A stretch of 64,000 bases of DNA, taken from Diplonema papillatum. Its lineage: Eukaryota; Euglenozoa; Diplonemea; Diplonemida; Diplonemidae. The translations under genes were made by a program, and so were the position numbers. Positions 1 to 10,421 of this stretch are shown piece by piece. Location: contig JAPJBO010000506.1 of NCBI GenBank assembly GCA_030068145.1, positions 101,013-165,012 on the forward strand, given 5' to 3'. The notes under the pieces are model-generated. The model was not told where the DNA came from. It saw only the letters and a program-made list of their open reading frames with translations, and ran no database searches. How positions within the stretch are numbered: position 1 is the stretch's first letter; every line of letters begins with the position of its first letter.

Positions 1-313
1 CGCGCTCTTCCTTGACCGTGTGTTCTTGATGTAAACGGCGGTGCGGGTATTGTGCCGTGTGTGTTCGATCTTCAGACGCAAAACCTTCAACAACACCTGC
101 GTCTGTCAATGCACCGAAGGGAACGTTTCCAACAACGGCAACGTCGAAATTGATCGATAGGCATCGACGGCAACGCAAACCGAAGCCAACGAAAAAGTGC
201 TGGCCCATGAAGGAAGAAGACTCCCCCCCTCTCCTCGGTGAGGTTAACGTTTTAAAAAAAAGAGCACCCGATCGGGAAGCACAGCACAAAAAATAGCTCA
301 GTCTGACACCAGT
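1..313. other. no gene recognised
   Basis: Short open frames occur here but none has coding character or a family motif. The stretch ends at the left target-site copy of the family D repeat. Confidence 0.5.
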
Positions 314-633
314 TGTCGTCGGGAAGAAGAAAGAAAATAAAAATGAAAAAGGCCGCTCCTGGTCCAGGAACGTGACGGCCAACCACAGCTTGCAAAGCTT
401 GAGTCGGAGGCACACACAGTGCCACAACCCCGTCCGCTCTGCCCTGCGGCTGACCGTCTCGACGAGCTTATGTTCAGCGCGAGCGCCAAGCCCCAAGGTG
501 CGCCACGCCTTGATGCTTTAGTTTGGGAAATCGGTAGCCACTTGACCCGGAGGCCTGTGGCTCTGCAGTACCGCCGAACACGTGAAGCTTGGCTCCCGTG
601 TAGCAGGCTTTCCCTGGTACCTGTCGTCGGGAA
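314..633 (+). mobile_element. family D dispersed repeat, copy 1, with 12-bp flanking duplication
   Basis: The core begins with an A-rich run and GGCCGCTCCTGG and ends at CCCTGGTACC. TGTCGTCGGGAA flanks it at 314-325 and 622-633, which looks like a target-site duplication. Other copies lie at 23630-23950, 29580-29890 (inside an intron) and 43735-44025 on the minus strand. I see no terminal inverted repeats and no coding capacity, so a non-autonomous retroelement is likely. The class is not established. Confidence 0.7.
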
Positions 634-659
634 AAAAAAAGAAAAGCTCACGCTTCGCA

Positions 660-845
660 TAACGTGGGCGGCGCCGAAGCTTTACCAGCTTCGGCTGACA
701 CCATTTACGCACTTCACCATGGTTAAGAAGACGACTGAAAGCACAGACACAAAGATAGCTCAAAGCATTTGCAAAATAACACGAAAAGCCTCCAGGCAAA
801 AACCCGTTTTCACACTTCTTGGGCTGAAAAGGTATGGCAAGGTAA
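660..845 (+). repeat. family E dispersed repeat
   Basis: It starts with ACGTGGGCGGCGCCGAAGC and contains a short AGCTTTACCAGCTTCGGCT-type hairpin. Related copies lie inside the glycosyltransferase intron (about 48060-48240 and 48420-48560), and a short piece lies at 35090-35150. Confidence 0.6.
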
Positions 846-1143
846 CCGAGGCATGCAATCAACCTCCACGGGTCTTATCCCTCCCTTCCTCCTCACCTGC
901 AACGACGCGTCGGGTCGGTGCCGACTGCCGCCTTCAGCTTCCTTCCATTCGTTTGCGCGAAAATTGGCGAGATGAGGCCCGGATTGGGCAACGCATCACC
1001 ACACAGGGCCAACCTGAGTGACAAGAAACTGACAAGAAACCTGGTTGATGCTGCCAGTCGTCACTCGCTTGTTCGAAGGATGCAGCTGCGCAACTCTCGT
1101 AGTAAATGGACATCCAAGTAGCAGACCCGTGTGTAAAATATTT

Positions 1144-1395
1144 TTGAGGACCCACATGCAGAGGTAAAGCGCATACAGAACGCGTTGATGGCTTGCAGGA
1201 GTACCCCCATCACGGGCACGGTACCAATTGAGGACCCACATGCAGAGGTAAAGCGCATACAGAACGCGTTGATGGCTTGCAGGAGTACCCCCATCACGGG
1301 CACGGTACCAATTGAGGACCCACATGCAGAGGTAAAGCGCATACAGAACGCGTTGATGGCTTGCAGAAGTACCCCCATCACGGGCACGGTACCAA
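1144..1395 (+). repeat. 84-bp tandem repeat, three units
   Basis: Three nearly identical 84-bp units start at 1144, 1228 and 1312. Because 84 is divisible by three, a long frame stays open on both strands. There is no other sign that it is coding. Confidence 0.95.
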
Positions 1396-2716
1396 TCATC
1401 TGGTGATTCCTCGAGCTCGTCGTCAAACTGCACAACGGACGTGAAGCGCGCACCACGGAGACAAACAGTACGCGGGGCAAGAAGCGACTGAAGCATTTGT
1501 GCAGTCTATCGTCACAGATTGTTGCTGCATATCATCAAACCAGGAGTACTACTGAACACAGCGGCCTGTGGTTCCTGCTAGCAGGACGCTGAGTCCATCG
1601 ACTCGACAGATTGGATAACCAATGGGTTTGCACTAAGCCCATTAGATCTGCAAACAGCAGCTGCAGGAGCAACCCAGAACTCTCCAGTCTCGGCGGTCCA
1701 GTCTGGCTTGACCAGCAGGAGCCATGGTTGATCGTGCCAGTCGCAAGTTTCAGGGACACAGATGTCAAGTGAGTAAACAGCGAGTCTGCGCTTCCGGAAA
1801 TTGGATTGGTTGAAAGGTCCCGATCCTCAACCGTGACAGCAGTCGCGTGCTTAAGCACACCATTCTGATCAGATGATCAGGTACTGACAGCATTCTCGCC
1901 TCGACTTGCGCTTGGCAGGTATTGCTGCCTGCTGTACCAATCGGTGTTCTTTCTGCACAAGGCAATTGGTCATGGCTAGGGCTTAAAGAAGAGCAGGCGT
2001 GAGTGGCTGGTAAAACCCTTGTACGACTGCTCAACCTGCGCATGATGAGCACAGTTGGAACGCCAGGTCATTCTTCAGCATATGATCTGTAAGCCATAGA
2101 CGCGTGCTGTCTGAACAAGGAGCCTAGACTTTGAACCCGGTATTTTCACGCAGAACAAGCAACAGCCTCCGGAGACTCGAAACTCACGAATAGTAGAAGT
2201 CGAGTCCGAAGCAGGGTGGCGGTCAGCGAGTGCTTTGGGTTGTCCCTCCCAATGCACTCACCGACCACGAGACTAGAAAATGTGTCCGCTAGCCATCGTT
2301 CTGAAACTCAGCCACAACGAAAACACGAATCCAGGAACAACGACACAAAAAAAAAAACAAAAACAAAGAAAGATAAACACACTCGCCCGCGTAAAAAAAA
2401 GAGAGGAAAGAAGCTAGACAATAAAAAGAAAAGAAAGGAAAACTCAAGCAACCCCTCCTGTCAAAAGGAAGAGACCCTGCAAGAAGGAGTCAACTACCGC
2501 CAGGGTTGTCCGCCACTCGAGGAGGGGGAAGATACATTATAGAGAGCAAGAAGGAAGGGCAACAGCACAGACAGTTCAAGACAGCTCCTGAAAAAGAAAA
2601 GAGAAATCGTAGGAAGAAGTAAGCAAGCGCATACTAAAGCATATCCATCCGGACCGTCGTACCTACCGGCACGCACGCAGAAAAGGTCCATCTTTTTTTG
2701 AGACAGGAGGCGCACG
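1396..2716. other. gene-free stretch upstream of the kinase
   Basis: I see no recognisable gene. Positions 2320-2450 are A-rich low-complexity sequence that gives a spurious Lys/Arg-rich frame. The last bases before the kinase ATG hold a T-run followed by GAGACAG, which could be a 3' splice site. An upstream non-coding exon is therefore possible but unproven. Confidence 0.5.
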
Positions 2717-3841
2717 ATGGCGATGCAGCTTATTGAGCGTCGGCTGCGGGACCAGCCGTGGAGCAGGCAGGCGGGGAGCCTGACCGACATATACGAACTG
2801 GATGAAAAGCATGGCAGCGCGTTCCTGGGAAAAGGCACCTTCGGCACCGTCATGCGGTACCGGGCGCCGAACGGTGACTTGGCGGCTGTGAAGGGGATAC
2901 GGAAGAACAGCGTCATCGGCAACCTCGCGAAGGCTCGGCAGCTGTCGATCGAGCTCGCTGCCATACCTTCCCTCTCGCACGCGAACCTCGTCCGGACCCG
3001 GGAAGTTATCGAAACGCGCGATTACTTCCACCTGGTCATGGACGTCTGTCCGGGCGTCACCATAAAGGACTACATGGCGCAAACCGCGTCCACCCTGCCG
3101 CCTCACCAGGCCGGCGTCGTGTTGTACCAAGTCCTCGACGCAATTCGGTACCTCCACGCGAACCACATCGTCCACCGCGACGTCAAACCGGCGAACGTGA
3201 TGATCGACAGCCAAAACGGATTTCGCACCGTGCTCATCGACGTCGGCCTCGCTAAATGCGTCGAACCCGCGACCACCAGCACCAAGAGCGGCGCCGGGAA
3301 CGCGACGTTTTCACTGGATCCCGGATTTTCCGCTGACCCCGTGGGCGCAGGCGAAGCCAACCCGAGGCAGGAAAAGACCAGCAGTGACAGCTTTGAACGG
3401 GCGTCGTCGTGCTCGACGGATGCGTCGATGGATGATGAAACGGTGCTTGCGACGCCGGACGCGGGGAGCACATTTTACCTCGCGTTCGAGGGGATCAAAG
3501 GGAAGCTCGACAGCGACGAGCAGGACGACGATCACTGGTGCACGACGCGGGAGCGGTTCTTCAAGCTGGACATCTACGCAGCCGGGATCACCGCCTTCTA
3601 CATGCTGACGGGCACGCTGCCGTACTCTATCTGCAGAGGGTCCCTGTCGCGGCTGAAGTCGCTGATGCAGCTGAACGCCATCAGCTTCCCGCCGGGTCGC
3701 TTCGACGCCGCGGTCACGTCGAGCCTCCTGCCGCTCCTCGGCCACAACGTCGACACCCGCCCCACCGCGGAAGCGGCCCTGCTGCTGCCGTGGATCGCGT
3801 CCTTCGCCGGCGAGGTGCGCGCGCTGCTCGCAAAACGATAG
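2717..3841 (+). CDS. Ser/Thr protein kinase with DVG in place of DFG
   Basis: The 374-residue frame covers a whole protein kinase domain. Visible are the glycine-rich loop GKGTFGTV (38-45), the ATP-binding lysine in AAVK (59), a probable helix-C glutamate (79), HRDVKPAN (153-160) and IDVGLAK (174-180). The metal-binding DFG reads DVG: the aspartate is kept and the phenylalanine is valine. About 80 residues rich in Ser, Asp and Glu (roughly 185-265) are inserted in the activation segment. The APE motif reads AFEG, so its proline is missing. The C-lobe ends close to the stop with no regulatory domain. The start at 2717 is the first ATG of the frame, in context GCACGATGG. The protein is soluble, with no signal peptide. 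A partial copy of its 3' end and a degenerate array derived from it follow. The overall style is CAMK-like. Activity is plausible because K, HRD and D remain, but the substrate is unknown. Confidence 0.88.
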   Translation: MAMQLIERRLRDQPWSRQAGSLTDIYELDEKHGSAFLGKGTFGTVMRYRAPNGDLAAVKGIRKNSVIGNLAKARQLSIELAAIPSLSHANLVRTREVIETRDYFHLVMDVCPGVTIKDYMAQTASTLPPHQAGVVLYQVLDAIRYLHANHIVHRDVKPANVMIDSQNGFRTVLIDVGLAKCVEPATTSTKSGAGNATFSLDPGFSADPVGAGEANPRQEKTSSDSFERASSCSTDASMDDETVLATPDAGSTFYLAFEGIKGKLDSDEQDDDHWCTTRERFFKLDIYAAGITAFYMLTGTLPYSICRGSLSRLKSLMQLNAISFPPGRFDAAVTSSLLPLLGHNVDTRPTAEAALLLPWIASFAGEVRALLAKR

Positions 3842-4487
3842 CGTTATCAGACGATCTCTTGCGTGGAGGAGCTTTTTCAGTCTCGAAAGATTGCAAGCCG
3901 GATGCAAATGAGCGAACCCCAGCAGCACCATTCTGCAGATCATGTCACTGTTGCAGCTTGCATGTCATGTCTGTGCTTACATGCGTGATCCCTCCACATC
4001 CACAAAAACAGCGATGTCAAACCCGCAAAGGGTGATGATCGATAGCCAAACCAGGTTTCGCATGCGGTGTGCTCATTGACGTTCGCCTCGCTACTTGCGT
4101 CGAAGCACCGACCACGACTTTTGACCTCGCGTTGAGGGGATCAAAGGGAAGCTCGACAGCGACGAGCAGGACGACGATCACTGGTGCACGACGCGGGAGC
4201 GGTTCTTCAAGCTGGAAATCTACGCAGCCGGGATCACTGCCTTCTACATGCTGACGGGCACGCTGCCGTACTCTATCTGCAGAGGGTCCCTGTCGCGGCT
4301 GAAGTCGCTGATGCAGCTGAACGCCATCAGCTTCCCGCCGGGTCGCTTCGACGCCGCGGTCACGTCGAGCCTCCTGCCGCTCCTCGGCCACAACGTCGAC
4401 ACCCGCCCCACCGCGGAAGCGGCCCTGCTGCTGCCGTGGATCGCGTCCTTCGCCGGCGAGGTGCGCGCGCTGCTCGCAAAACGATAG
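3842..4487 (+). pseudogene. duplicated 3' end of the kinase gene
   Basis: From 4127 to 4487 the sequence repeats 3481-3841 almost exactly at an offset of 646 bp, up to and including the same stop codon. Just before it, 4000-4115 holds a degraded piece of the HRD-to-DVG segment. The N-lobe is absent, so no kinase can be made. The near identity of the C-lobe copies points to a recent duplication or gene conversion, while the upstream piece is much more decayed. Confidence 0.9.
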
Positions 4488-5750
4488 CCGCCAGCAGGAC
4501 GATCTCTTCATTTGCAAAGTGGGTTCAAATAAGCCTGGGCAATGGATGGACCACAGCACCATACTGAAAATCATGTGTGCTGTTGCAGCTTACATGTCCG
4601 TGCTTACATGGCGATCCCTCCACATAGTCCACCGCGATGTCAAAACCGCAAACGTGATGATCGACCGTGTGTGCTCGCAAAACGATATCCACAGCAGATG
4701 ATCTCTTGAGCATTTTCGAGACATTGCTAAGTGTGTTCCAAATTTGGAAGCCTGAGCAACGAGCGAACCACAACACCATACTGAAGACCATGTGTACTGT
4801 TCCAGCTTACATGTCCGTGCTTACATGGCGATCCCTCCACATTGTCCACCAAGAGGTCAAACCCGCCAACGTGTGATGCGATGATCGATAGCCAAAACGA
4901 GTTTCGCACTGTGCTCGTTGATGTCGGCCTCGCTAAATGCGTCAAACAGCCGGCTACCAGTTCGAAGAGCGACGTTTTCACTGGACCCCGGATTTTCCGC
5001 CAACCCTGTCCCAACCGAAGCCGACCCCCGGCAGCAAGAGAACTGCCGTGGATCGCGTCCTTCGCCCGGCGAGGTGCGCGCTGCTCGCAAACCGATAGCC
5101 GCCAGCAGAGCTTGAGCATTTTCGAGACATTGCAAAGTGTGTGCCAAAAAATGCAAGCTTGCGCAACGAGCGAACCGCGGCACCATACTGAAGATCATGT
5201 GTGCTGTTGCAGCTTACATGTCCGTGCTTACATGGCGATCCCTCCACATTGTCCACCGCGATGTCAAAACCGCAAACGTGATGATCGACCGTGTGTGCTC
5301 GCAAAACGATATCCACAGCAGATGATCTCTTGAGCATTTTCGAGACATTGCTGAGCGTGTTCCAAATTTGGAAGCCTGAGCAATGAGCGAACCACAACAC
5401 CATACTGAAGATCATGTGTGCTGTTGCAGCTTACATGTCCGTGCTTACATGGCGATCCCTCCACATTGTCCACCGCGATGTCAAAACCGCAAACGTGATG
5501 GTCGACCGTGTGTGCTCGCAAAACGATATCCACAGCAGATGATCTCTTGAGCATTTTCGAGACATTGCTAAGCGTGTTCCAGATTTGGAAGCCTGAGCAA
5601 TGAGCGAACCACAACACCATACTGAAGATCATGTGTCCTGTTCCAGCTTACATGTCCGTGCTTACATGGCGATCCCTCCACATAGTCCACCGCGATATCA
5701 AACGAGGAACGTGATGATCGGTAGCGAAAAACAGGTTTCGCACTCCACCG
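4488..5750 (+). pseudogene. degenerate tandem array built from the kinase catalytic-loop segment
   Basis: Units of about 217 bp repeat through this stretch, for example between about 5288 and 5505. Each carries a segment related to the kinase catalytic loop (HIVHRDV followed by ANVMID in translation) joined to non-coding sequence. A variant unit at 4840-5100 also keeps the DVG segment and the C-terminal end. Frames are broken by stops and small deletions. Confidence 0.85.
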
Positions 5751-6028
5751 GTCCTTTGGAAGGGAACTGTCCAAAGACAGACGTCTAAGGAGCCCAGTGT
5801 TCAAACTCAAGGGGGTCATGTCTCCAAGAAACGGAAAAAACGCGTTTTTTGTTCAGGCGTTTCCATCCACAAGCGCCAACAGTGATCCTCTCCGTCACCC
5901 AAACGCTGTGTACGTAATACCTGCTTGGGCGAGGCTGGCGAGGCTGATGTCAACGAGCACAGCTTCAACCTTAGGACAGGCTCTACCCGGCAATGGAACG
6001 TACGAGTCTGTCAAAACAGTTTGCTAGC

Positions 6029-6210
6029 ACGGCCTTCTCCCGAGACGGATTATCCTGTGCTCTGGTAGCATGGGTGGTCCTGATTGTGATGGACTACGAA
6101 TAGCCGCCAGACAAATCAGGCTCACACCGCTGTCCTGTCTGAAGACTCAGGTTCCGCGCCAGCGTGCAGACAGGACCAGAGCTGTGGCGAGCACACTGCC
6201 CATTTCTTCC
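6029..6210 (+). repeat. family G dispersed repeat, copy 1
   Basis: Diagnostic pieces are a CTGTG(C/T)TCTGGTAGCA start and a later CAGACACTCAGGTTCCGCGC-like block. Fuller copies are at 20935-21190, 25535-25745 and 34805-35060, with a part at 31085-31250. No coding capacity is seen. Confidence 0.6.
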
Positions 6211-6215
6211 TTTTC

Positions 6216-6545
6216 TTTTTACATAGGCGCCAGCTTGGAAGAAAATTCTCGACAATAGCTGCCAGACAAAGAACCGAAGGGATCCCAAGTGCTGCAACTA
6301 CCGAACAAACGTGTTGAACGGACGTGAGGTCATGCGGGTCTACCCCAACACGACAAAGCACACAAACACAACAGGTCAAAGTCCTGAGTGAGAAAACAAC
6401 ACACGGTGGTGTAAGCGAAGAACAAAAGGGGATGAAGTGGAGCAGGGAGAAGAACAAATCAGATTGTGTTTGTATTGTATTTCCCCCTCTATCTCTATAT
6501 TTCCTCCCTTCCATTCGGAGTCAAGCAGCTACGTCGAGTATTTTT
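6216..6545 (+). repeat. family C dispersed repeat, copy 1
   Basis: It runs from TTTTTACATAGGCGCC to GTCGAGTATTTTT. Other copies are at 7954-8249, 11878-12173, 17189-17385 (partial), 35767-36060 (minus) and 57731-58018. The ends are related in inverted orientation (AAATGCTCGACG against CGTCGAGTATTT). On the minus strand the copy ends in CTTATGTAAAAA, which resembles an A-rich retroelement tail. This copy carries an insertion of about 30 bp near 6425-6455. Confidence 0.75.
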
Positions 6546-7029
6546 GTTTTGCTCCACACAACAAAACTACCCCCAAGGTACATGCACAGCATCGTACCTC
6601 TGCCAGAATCTTTCTGCCCAAACTCTCCCCTCTTTTGGCATCGTCTCATATGGCTGCGCTCGTTTTCTCTGCGATTCGAGTATTAATCGATCCGGTCACT
6701 TAGACTCCCGGCCTCAAACAGCCCAGCGGAACCTTCAATACACCGCAGCACACTCAACAACTCGAAGCAAAAACAAGGGCAGCACTATATGATCCGCTTG
6801 CCAAGCATGTCAAAAAGAGTTACAACCACAAATCTGTGCCAAACAACAGAATCAAACGGCGCCCACATTAGACTTCTTTTGACCCTCAAGATTTACTTTG
6901 GATTTGCTGACACCGAAAGGTGTGAAAGAAGGAAAAAGCCGAAAACAGAAAAAAAGAATTTGACGTCTAACACAGCAGGACTCCTTGAGCGAATTCATCC
7001 CCCTGTCCGATCGAATGTTGTCGAGCCTT
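6546..7029. other. gene-free stretch
   Basis: I see no gene, RNA gene or clear repeat. The block TGGCATCGTCTCATATGGCT at about 6638 recurs at about 41307, beside the long inverted repeat. Confidence 0.4.
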
Positions 7030-7335
7030 GCAGTTTTGGGTTAGAATGCAAATAATCTGTGGGGATAATTTGCATCGCCGGCGTCGCGGTTATCTCTTCG
7101 CACGCGATGCGCCACACTTCCGCCTCTTCAGCTCGTCTTGATCGTCGCGCTCAGGCGCGAAGATCAAGCCTTGTAGAACGTAATCGAGTTTTGTAGTTTG
7201 GGTTAGAATGCGAAGAATCTGTGGCGATAATCTGCATCTCCGGCGGCGCTAGAGCGCGCCCACGTTTTGTAGAGTGTAAGCGCCGCGTAATCGTTTGGGT
7301 TAGAGTGCAAATAATCTGTGGCGATAATCTGCAGT
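7030..7335 (+). repeat. family J repeat, three tandem pieces
   Basis: The motif GGTTAGAATGCAAATAATCT starts three related pieces at about 7037, 7200 and 7297, each followed by GGCGATAATCTGCA-like sequence. Diverged or inverted relatives are at 18640-18790 (minus) and 26100-26215. Confidence 0.6.
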
Positions 7336-7953
7336 ATGGTGTGGTGGTCCGCCCTCTTTCTTGGGGCTACCTCTTCGAGCGCACCGTGCCATGTTTCCGG
7401 CGCTTGTTATCTTCTGGCTCGTCGGTCTCGGGCGGTCGTTTCGTGCCACCTCTTCGTCGCTCGTACCTCGCCGCGTAATCGAGCTCAGGTAGATTGACTC
7501 AAGGGGACGGTATATCTGGGCCGTCGACAATAGTCTGAAAGTAGCAGTCTCTCAAGTGTTCGTGTTGCATAGGGCACGTGGGGGGCTTATGTGTCGTGGC
7601 AATGGCTTGCAGCGTCTGCTGGTTTCAAAGACAGGCATTTGGAATGCGCTGTTTTCGACCAGCGGAGGCGGATGCCGCACGGCGCGACTTTTGCCGGAAG
7701 GGATTTGCCAACCGGCGGCGCTAGAGCGCGCCCAATCAAACCAGCGGTCTAGCTTGGGGGAAAGTTCGGGGGGGGTGGGGTGTGGGGGGGGGCCGGTGAG
7801 GAAACGGTACATGATGGAGTCCAGCCTGGGGCTGGAGCTGAAGCTGAAGTTTAAACAAGAATATCGTATCCACGGGTGCTCGCTGGAGAGAAAAGAAAAC
7901 GGAGAAGAAGTAAAACTTGACAGAGAATCCAACACGAGGCGAGTGAGCGTTTT
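7336..7953. other. gene-free stretch
   Basis: Open frames occur but carry no recognisable motif. A G-rich run lies at 7765-7795. At 7818-7850 a decayed end of the family I hairpin (GGAGTCCAGCCTGGGGCTGG) is visible. Confidence 0.4.
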
Positions 7954-8249
7954 ATTTTTACATAAGCGCCAGCTTGAAAGGAAATGCTCGACGATGCTGC
8001 CCGACAAAGAACAGAAGGGATCCCAAGTGCTGTAACTACCGAACCACGTGTTGAACGGACGTGAGGTCATGCGGGTCTACCCCTACACGACAAATCACAC
8101 AAACACAACAGGTCAAAGTCCTGAGTGAGAAAACAACACACGGTGGTGTAAGCGAAGAACAAATCAGATTGTGTTTGTATTGTATTTGCCCCTTACCTCT
8201 ATATTTCCCCCCTTTCATTCGGAGTCGAAGCAGCTACGTCGAGTATTTT
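7954..8249 (+). repeat. family C dispersed repeat, copy 2
   Basis: A full-length copy of about 296 bp with both typical ends. It is close in sequence to the copies at 11878 and 57731. Confidence 0.8.
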
Positions 8250-8394
8250 CCGCAGGTGGGGGTGAATGCGGAGGACGCCTGGAGGCTGTTGTCACAGTGT
8301 TTTCCCCATGCACAAGTCTTCCAGCGAGGAGCCACACTTCGTGTCAATATTCCCAAAAGTACTTTAGTACTGACAAAAAGGCCCAAGACTACAC

Positions 8395-8595
8395 TCCACG
8401 AAGGAATGTACTTGGTGTCGGTCACAAACAGTCCCGGACATGGCTAGCCATAACCCATAACGAAAGCGTGCACTAAATATACAACCCGTAACCACATAGC
8501 CCTTTCTTGCTCTAAGAGAACCCATTCATGAACGGTCACACAGAGACCCTAAAACCCCGGAATTTCAAGCGAACTTTAACTCTTAAAAAAAGAAA
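8395..8595 (+). repeat. family F dispersed repeat, diverged copy
   Basis: The 3' part carries the family F signature CCCCGGAATTTCAAGCGAAC followed by a CTCTTAAAAAAA-like tail. Other copies are at 20500-20670, 31440-31615, 37060-37262, 44036-44100 and 54839-54980. Confidence 0.6.
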
Positions 8596-8622
8596 CCCCG
8601 CACGTCACACCCACGTCGAGTA

Positions 8623-8755
8623 TTAACAATCTTGCGGGTTGCCCTTCGCGCGCTTTCGTGGTTGATCAGAATTCCTTACCTGAATATCCACAGGGTAAAT
8701 ACAAGTGGGCAAACGACCAACCGGTACGCACGAACAAAAAGAAGCGCCTGTCTTT
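8623..8755 (+). repeat. hairpin repeat family M, type M3, copy 1
   Basis: A short repeat with TTGCGGGTTGCCCTT at the left, a TTACCTG / CAGGGTAA hairpin in the middle and CGCACGAACAAA at the right end. Related copies are at 9411-9532, 24743-24868 and 42290-42451. This copy lacks the TGGCAGCGT loop segment. Confidence 0.6.
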
Positions 8756-8759
8756 TTTC

Positions 8760-9033
8760 GGGTGCCTTTTACACGCGTTTTGGTTGTGTGGCACCCTTTG
8801 TGGGATCTGATGAGAGCGATCACTCGGACACCTTAAGTCAGCTCTCGGTTCATCCCGCGTCGCCAGTCCTGCTTACCAGAAGTGGCCCACTTAGAACCAG
8901 GATTCTACGTCAGGGTTCAATGAAGTAACCCCTCTGCTCACGCCCATTTAAAGTTTGAGAGTAGGTCAAGGAAGCGATTTCCCCAATGCCCCCAATCATT
9001 CGCTTTACCTGGCGTAACTCCTGTTTTGGTTCT

Positions 9034-9083
<50 letters not shown>

Positions 9084-9143
9084 GGGTCTTTCGCCCCTAT
9101 ACCCTCTTTCAACTCCAGCTTCTGAGGCTGGACTCCTCCGTGC
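8760..9143. mobile_element. family I foldback element carrying a 28S rRNA fragment
   Basis: The left side (about 8768-8790) is a piece of the family I minisatellite, ACACGCGTTTTGGTTGTG. The right side (9105-9143) is the family I terminal hairpin reading out to CTCCGTGC. Between them lies a 28S rRNA fragment in minus orientation. A full family I copy for comparison is at 21676-22132. The left terminal hairpin is not seen, so the copy is incomplete. Confidence 0.6.
8786..9104 (-). rRNA. 28S (LSU) rRNA fragment, partial
   Basis: Read on the minus strand the fragment starts at GGGTATAGGGGCGAAAGAC and includes AACCATCTAGTAGCTGGTTC, ACTCTCAAACTTTAAATGGG, AGTGGGCCACTTCTGGTAAG and GCGGGATGAACCGAGAGC. 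These are blocks of the middle of eukaryotic 28S rRNA and keep their normal order. The rest of the gene is absent and both borders join repeat sequence, so this is a captured fragment and not a working rRNA gene. Confidence 0.9.
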
Positions 9144-9410
9144 ACGAAACGTTTCCTTTTTGTGTATTTTCATTACGCTTCCCTTAGCCCACACGGTCCG
9201 TGGCGCGGACTACTAAGGAATAGAGTAAATAGCCCGAACTCATCGGAAAAGCACGGTCGTCTAGCTTGATCTGTGCGAACGAGTTTGGAGATTCGCGGTC
9301 GGTCTGCGTTTTGAACACTGACTTCTCGCGCATGTTCAGTCTACTCATGATAGGTACCAACATCTGGTATCCCGTGTTGAGGCATAAAGCGAAAGCGATA
9401 CCGAGCGAGT

Positions 9411-9532
9411 ACTAAAAATCTTGCGGGGTTGCCCTTCCATGTATTGTGCAGGCTAAAAAGACGTAGGCAGGCGTGTTTTGGTGGTTGATCAGATTTCTTT
9501 ACCTGAATATAAATACAAGTGGGAAAACGATC
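9411..9532 (+). repeat. hairpin repeat family M, type M3, copy 2
   Basis: It shares TTGCGGGGTTGCCCTTCCAT, an ACGTAGGCAGGCGTGTTTT segment and the TTACCTGAATAT block with the other M3 copies. The right end is lost after ACAAGTGGGAAAACGA. Confidence 0.55.
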
Positions 9533-10295
9533 GTCCAGCCTTGAGCTCCGAAGTGCTCCCGATTAGCAGCTAGAATCCGAAACTGGAGGGTAACAAAGAA
9601 CTCGCACACCAGCTCATAAGTACTCGTCGGTGTTGACGGACAATGGAAATATAGGTCAGAGTAGTCTTGACTCAAGACGGAAACTGCCGAAAAAACCTGT
9701 CTCAGTGCAGGGTTGGACCCGGCACGCACAAACAATAGTAGAATCTTCAAAAATGGCAGAGCTGCTCAAGTCGAATGGCCGTCCTGTCGTTCTGCGATGT
9801 GCACACTGCGACTTCTCACGGCCAACCCATGCAGGGCGCCAATGGATTGGCTGACGGAAGCGAACGCTACACTATACACTTTCTGTCTTAACCACATGCA
9901 ATGTGTGAGGAAACTGAACTGACTGGCCCTCTGGTCAGGATCAATTGCCACCTGCAGCCACGTCCAACATTGAGTCCTTTTGAGTACATGAACCACACTG
10001 CACTTCTCGCAGGCCAGCCACGTGGCTGCCGGGCTTGAGTTCAGGGTGACCGTCAGCGAAAGGGCACCCAAGGTTCCCTTTCTTCTCCTTCTCTCTTTCT
10101 CGCTGTGAAGGGATTTTCCTTACGTACGCGCCAGCTTGCGTACCACACTTTTGAATTCGAAACTGGAGGTCCTATGAGCATGCAATGTGAATAGCCTCTA
10201 TTCGAACCAACCCCACTTTTGTCTACACTAAAAAAGTGTATTGTTTTTGGTGTAGAAATTGTGCGGAGATAGCGTTTTTCCCCCCGGCAAAATTC
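9533..10295. other. gene-free stretch
   Basis: I see no gene. The block around 9890-9925 (ACCACATGCAATGTGTGAGG) has diverged relatives near 26090-26115 and 55975-55990, so it is another old dispersed repeat. Confidence 0.4.
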
Positions 10296-10372
10296 ATAGG
10301 GGTGGCAGAGTGACCGGGTGTCGGCCTTCAGGCCGGTAGGCCCGAGTTCGAACACTGCCGATGACACTTTCT
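10296..10372 (+). repeat. tRNA-like pol III promoter segment (possible SINE head)
   Basis: TGGCAGAGTGAC (from 10303) resembles a tRNA A box and GAGTTCGAACAC (from 10344) a B box. The spacing of 41 bases is close to that in tRNA genes. The T stem does not pair and no acceptor stem closes it, so it is not a functional tRNA. A tRNA-derived SINE relic is the best reading. A chance match is possible. Confidence 0.3.
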
Positions 10373-10421
10373 GCGAAGCATTGCCATCGGACCCCCCCTA
10401 AACCCCATTGAGGCTGTGAGG

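Noticed and set aside
1185..1406. Small repeat protein of 28-residue units
   Set aside because: The frame is open on both strands only because the tandem unit is 84 bp; there is no start context or homology.
2216..2542. Lys-rich 108-residue frame
   Set aside because: It results from A-rich low-complexity DNA; there is no conserved motif.
10296..10372. A functional tRNA gene
   Set aside because: A- and B-box-like words are present, but the T stem and acceptor stem do not pair.
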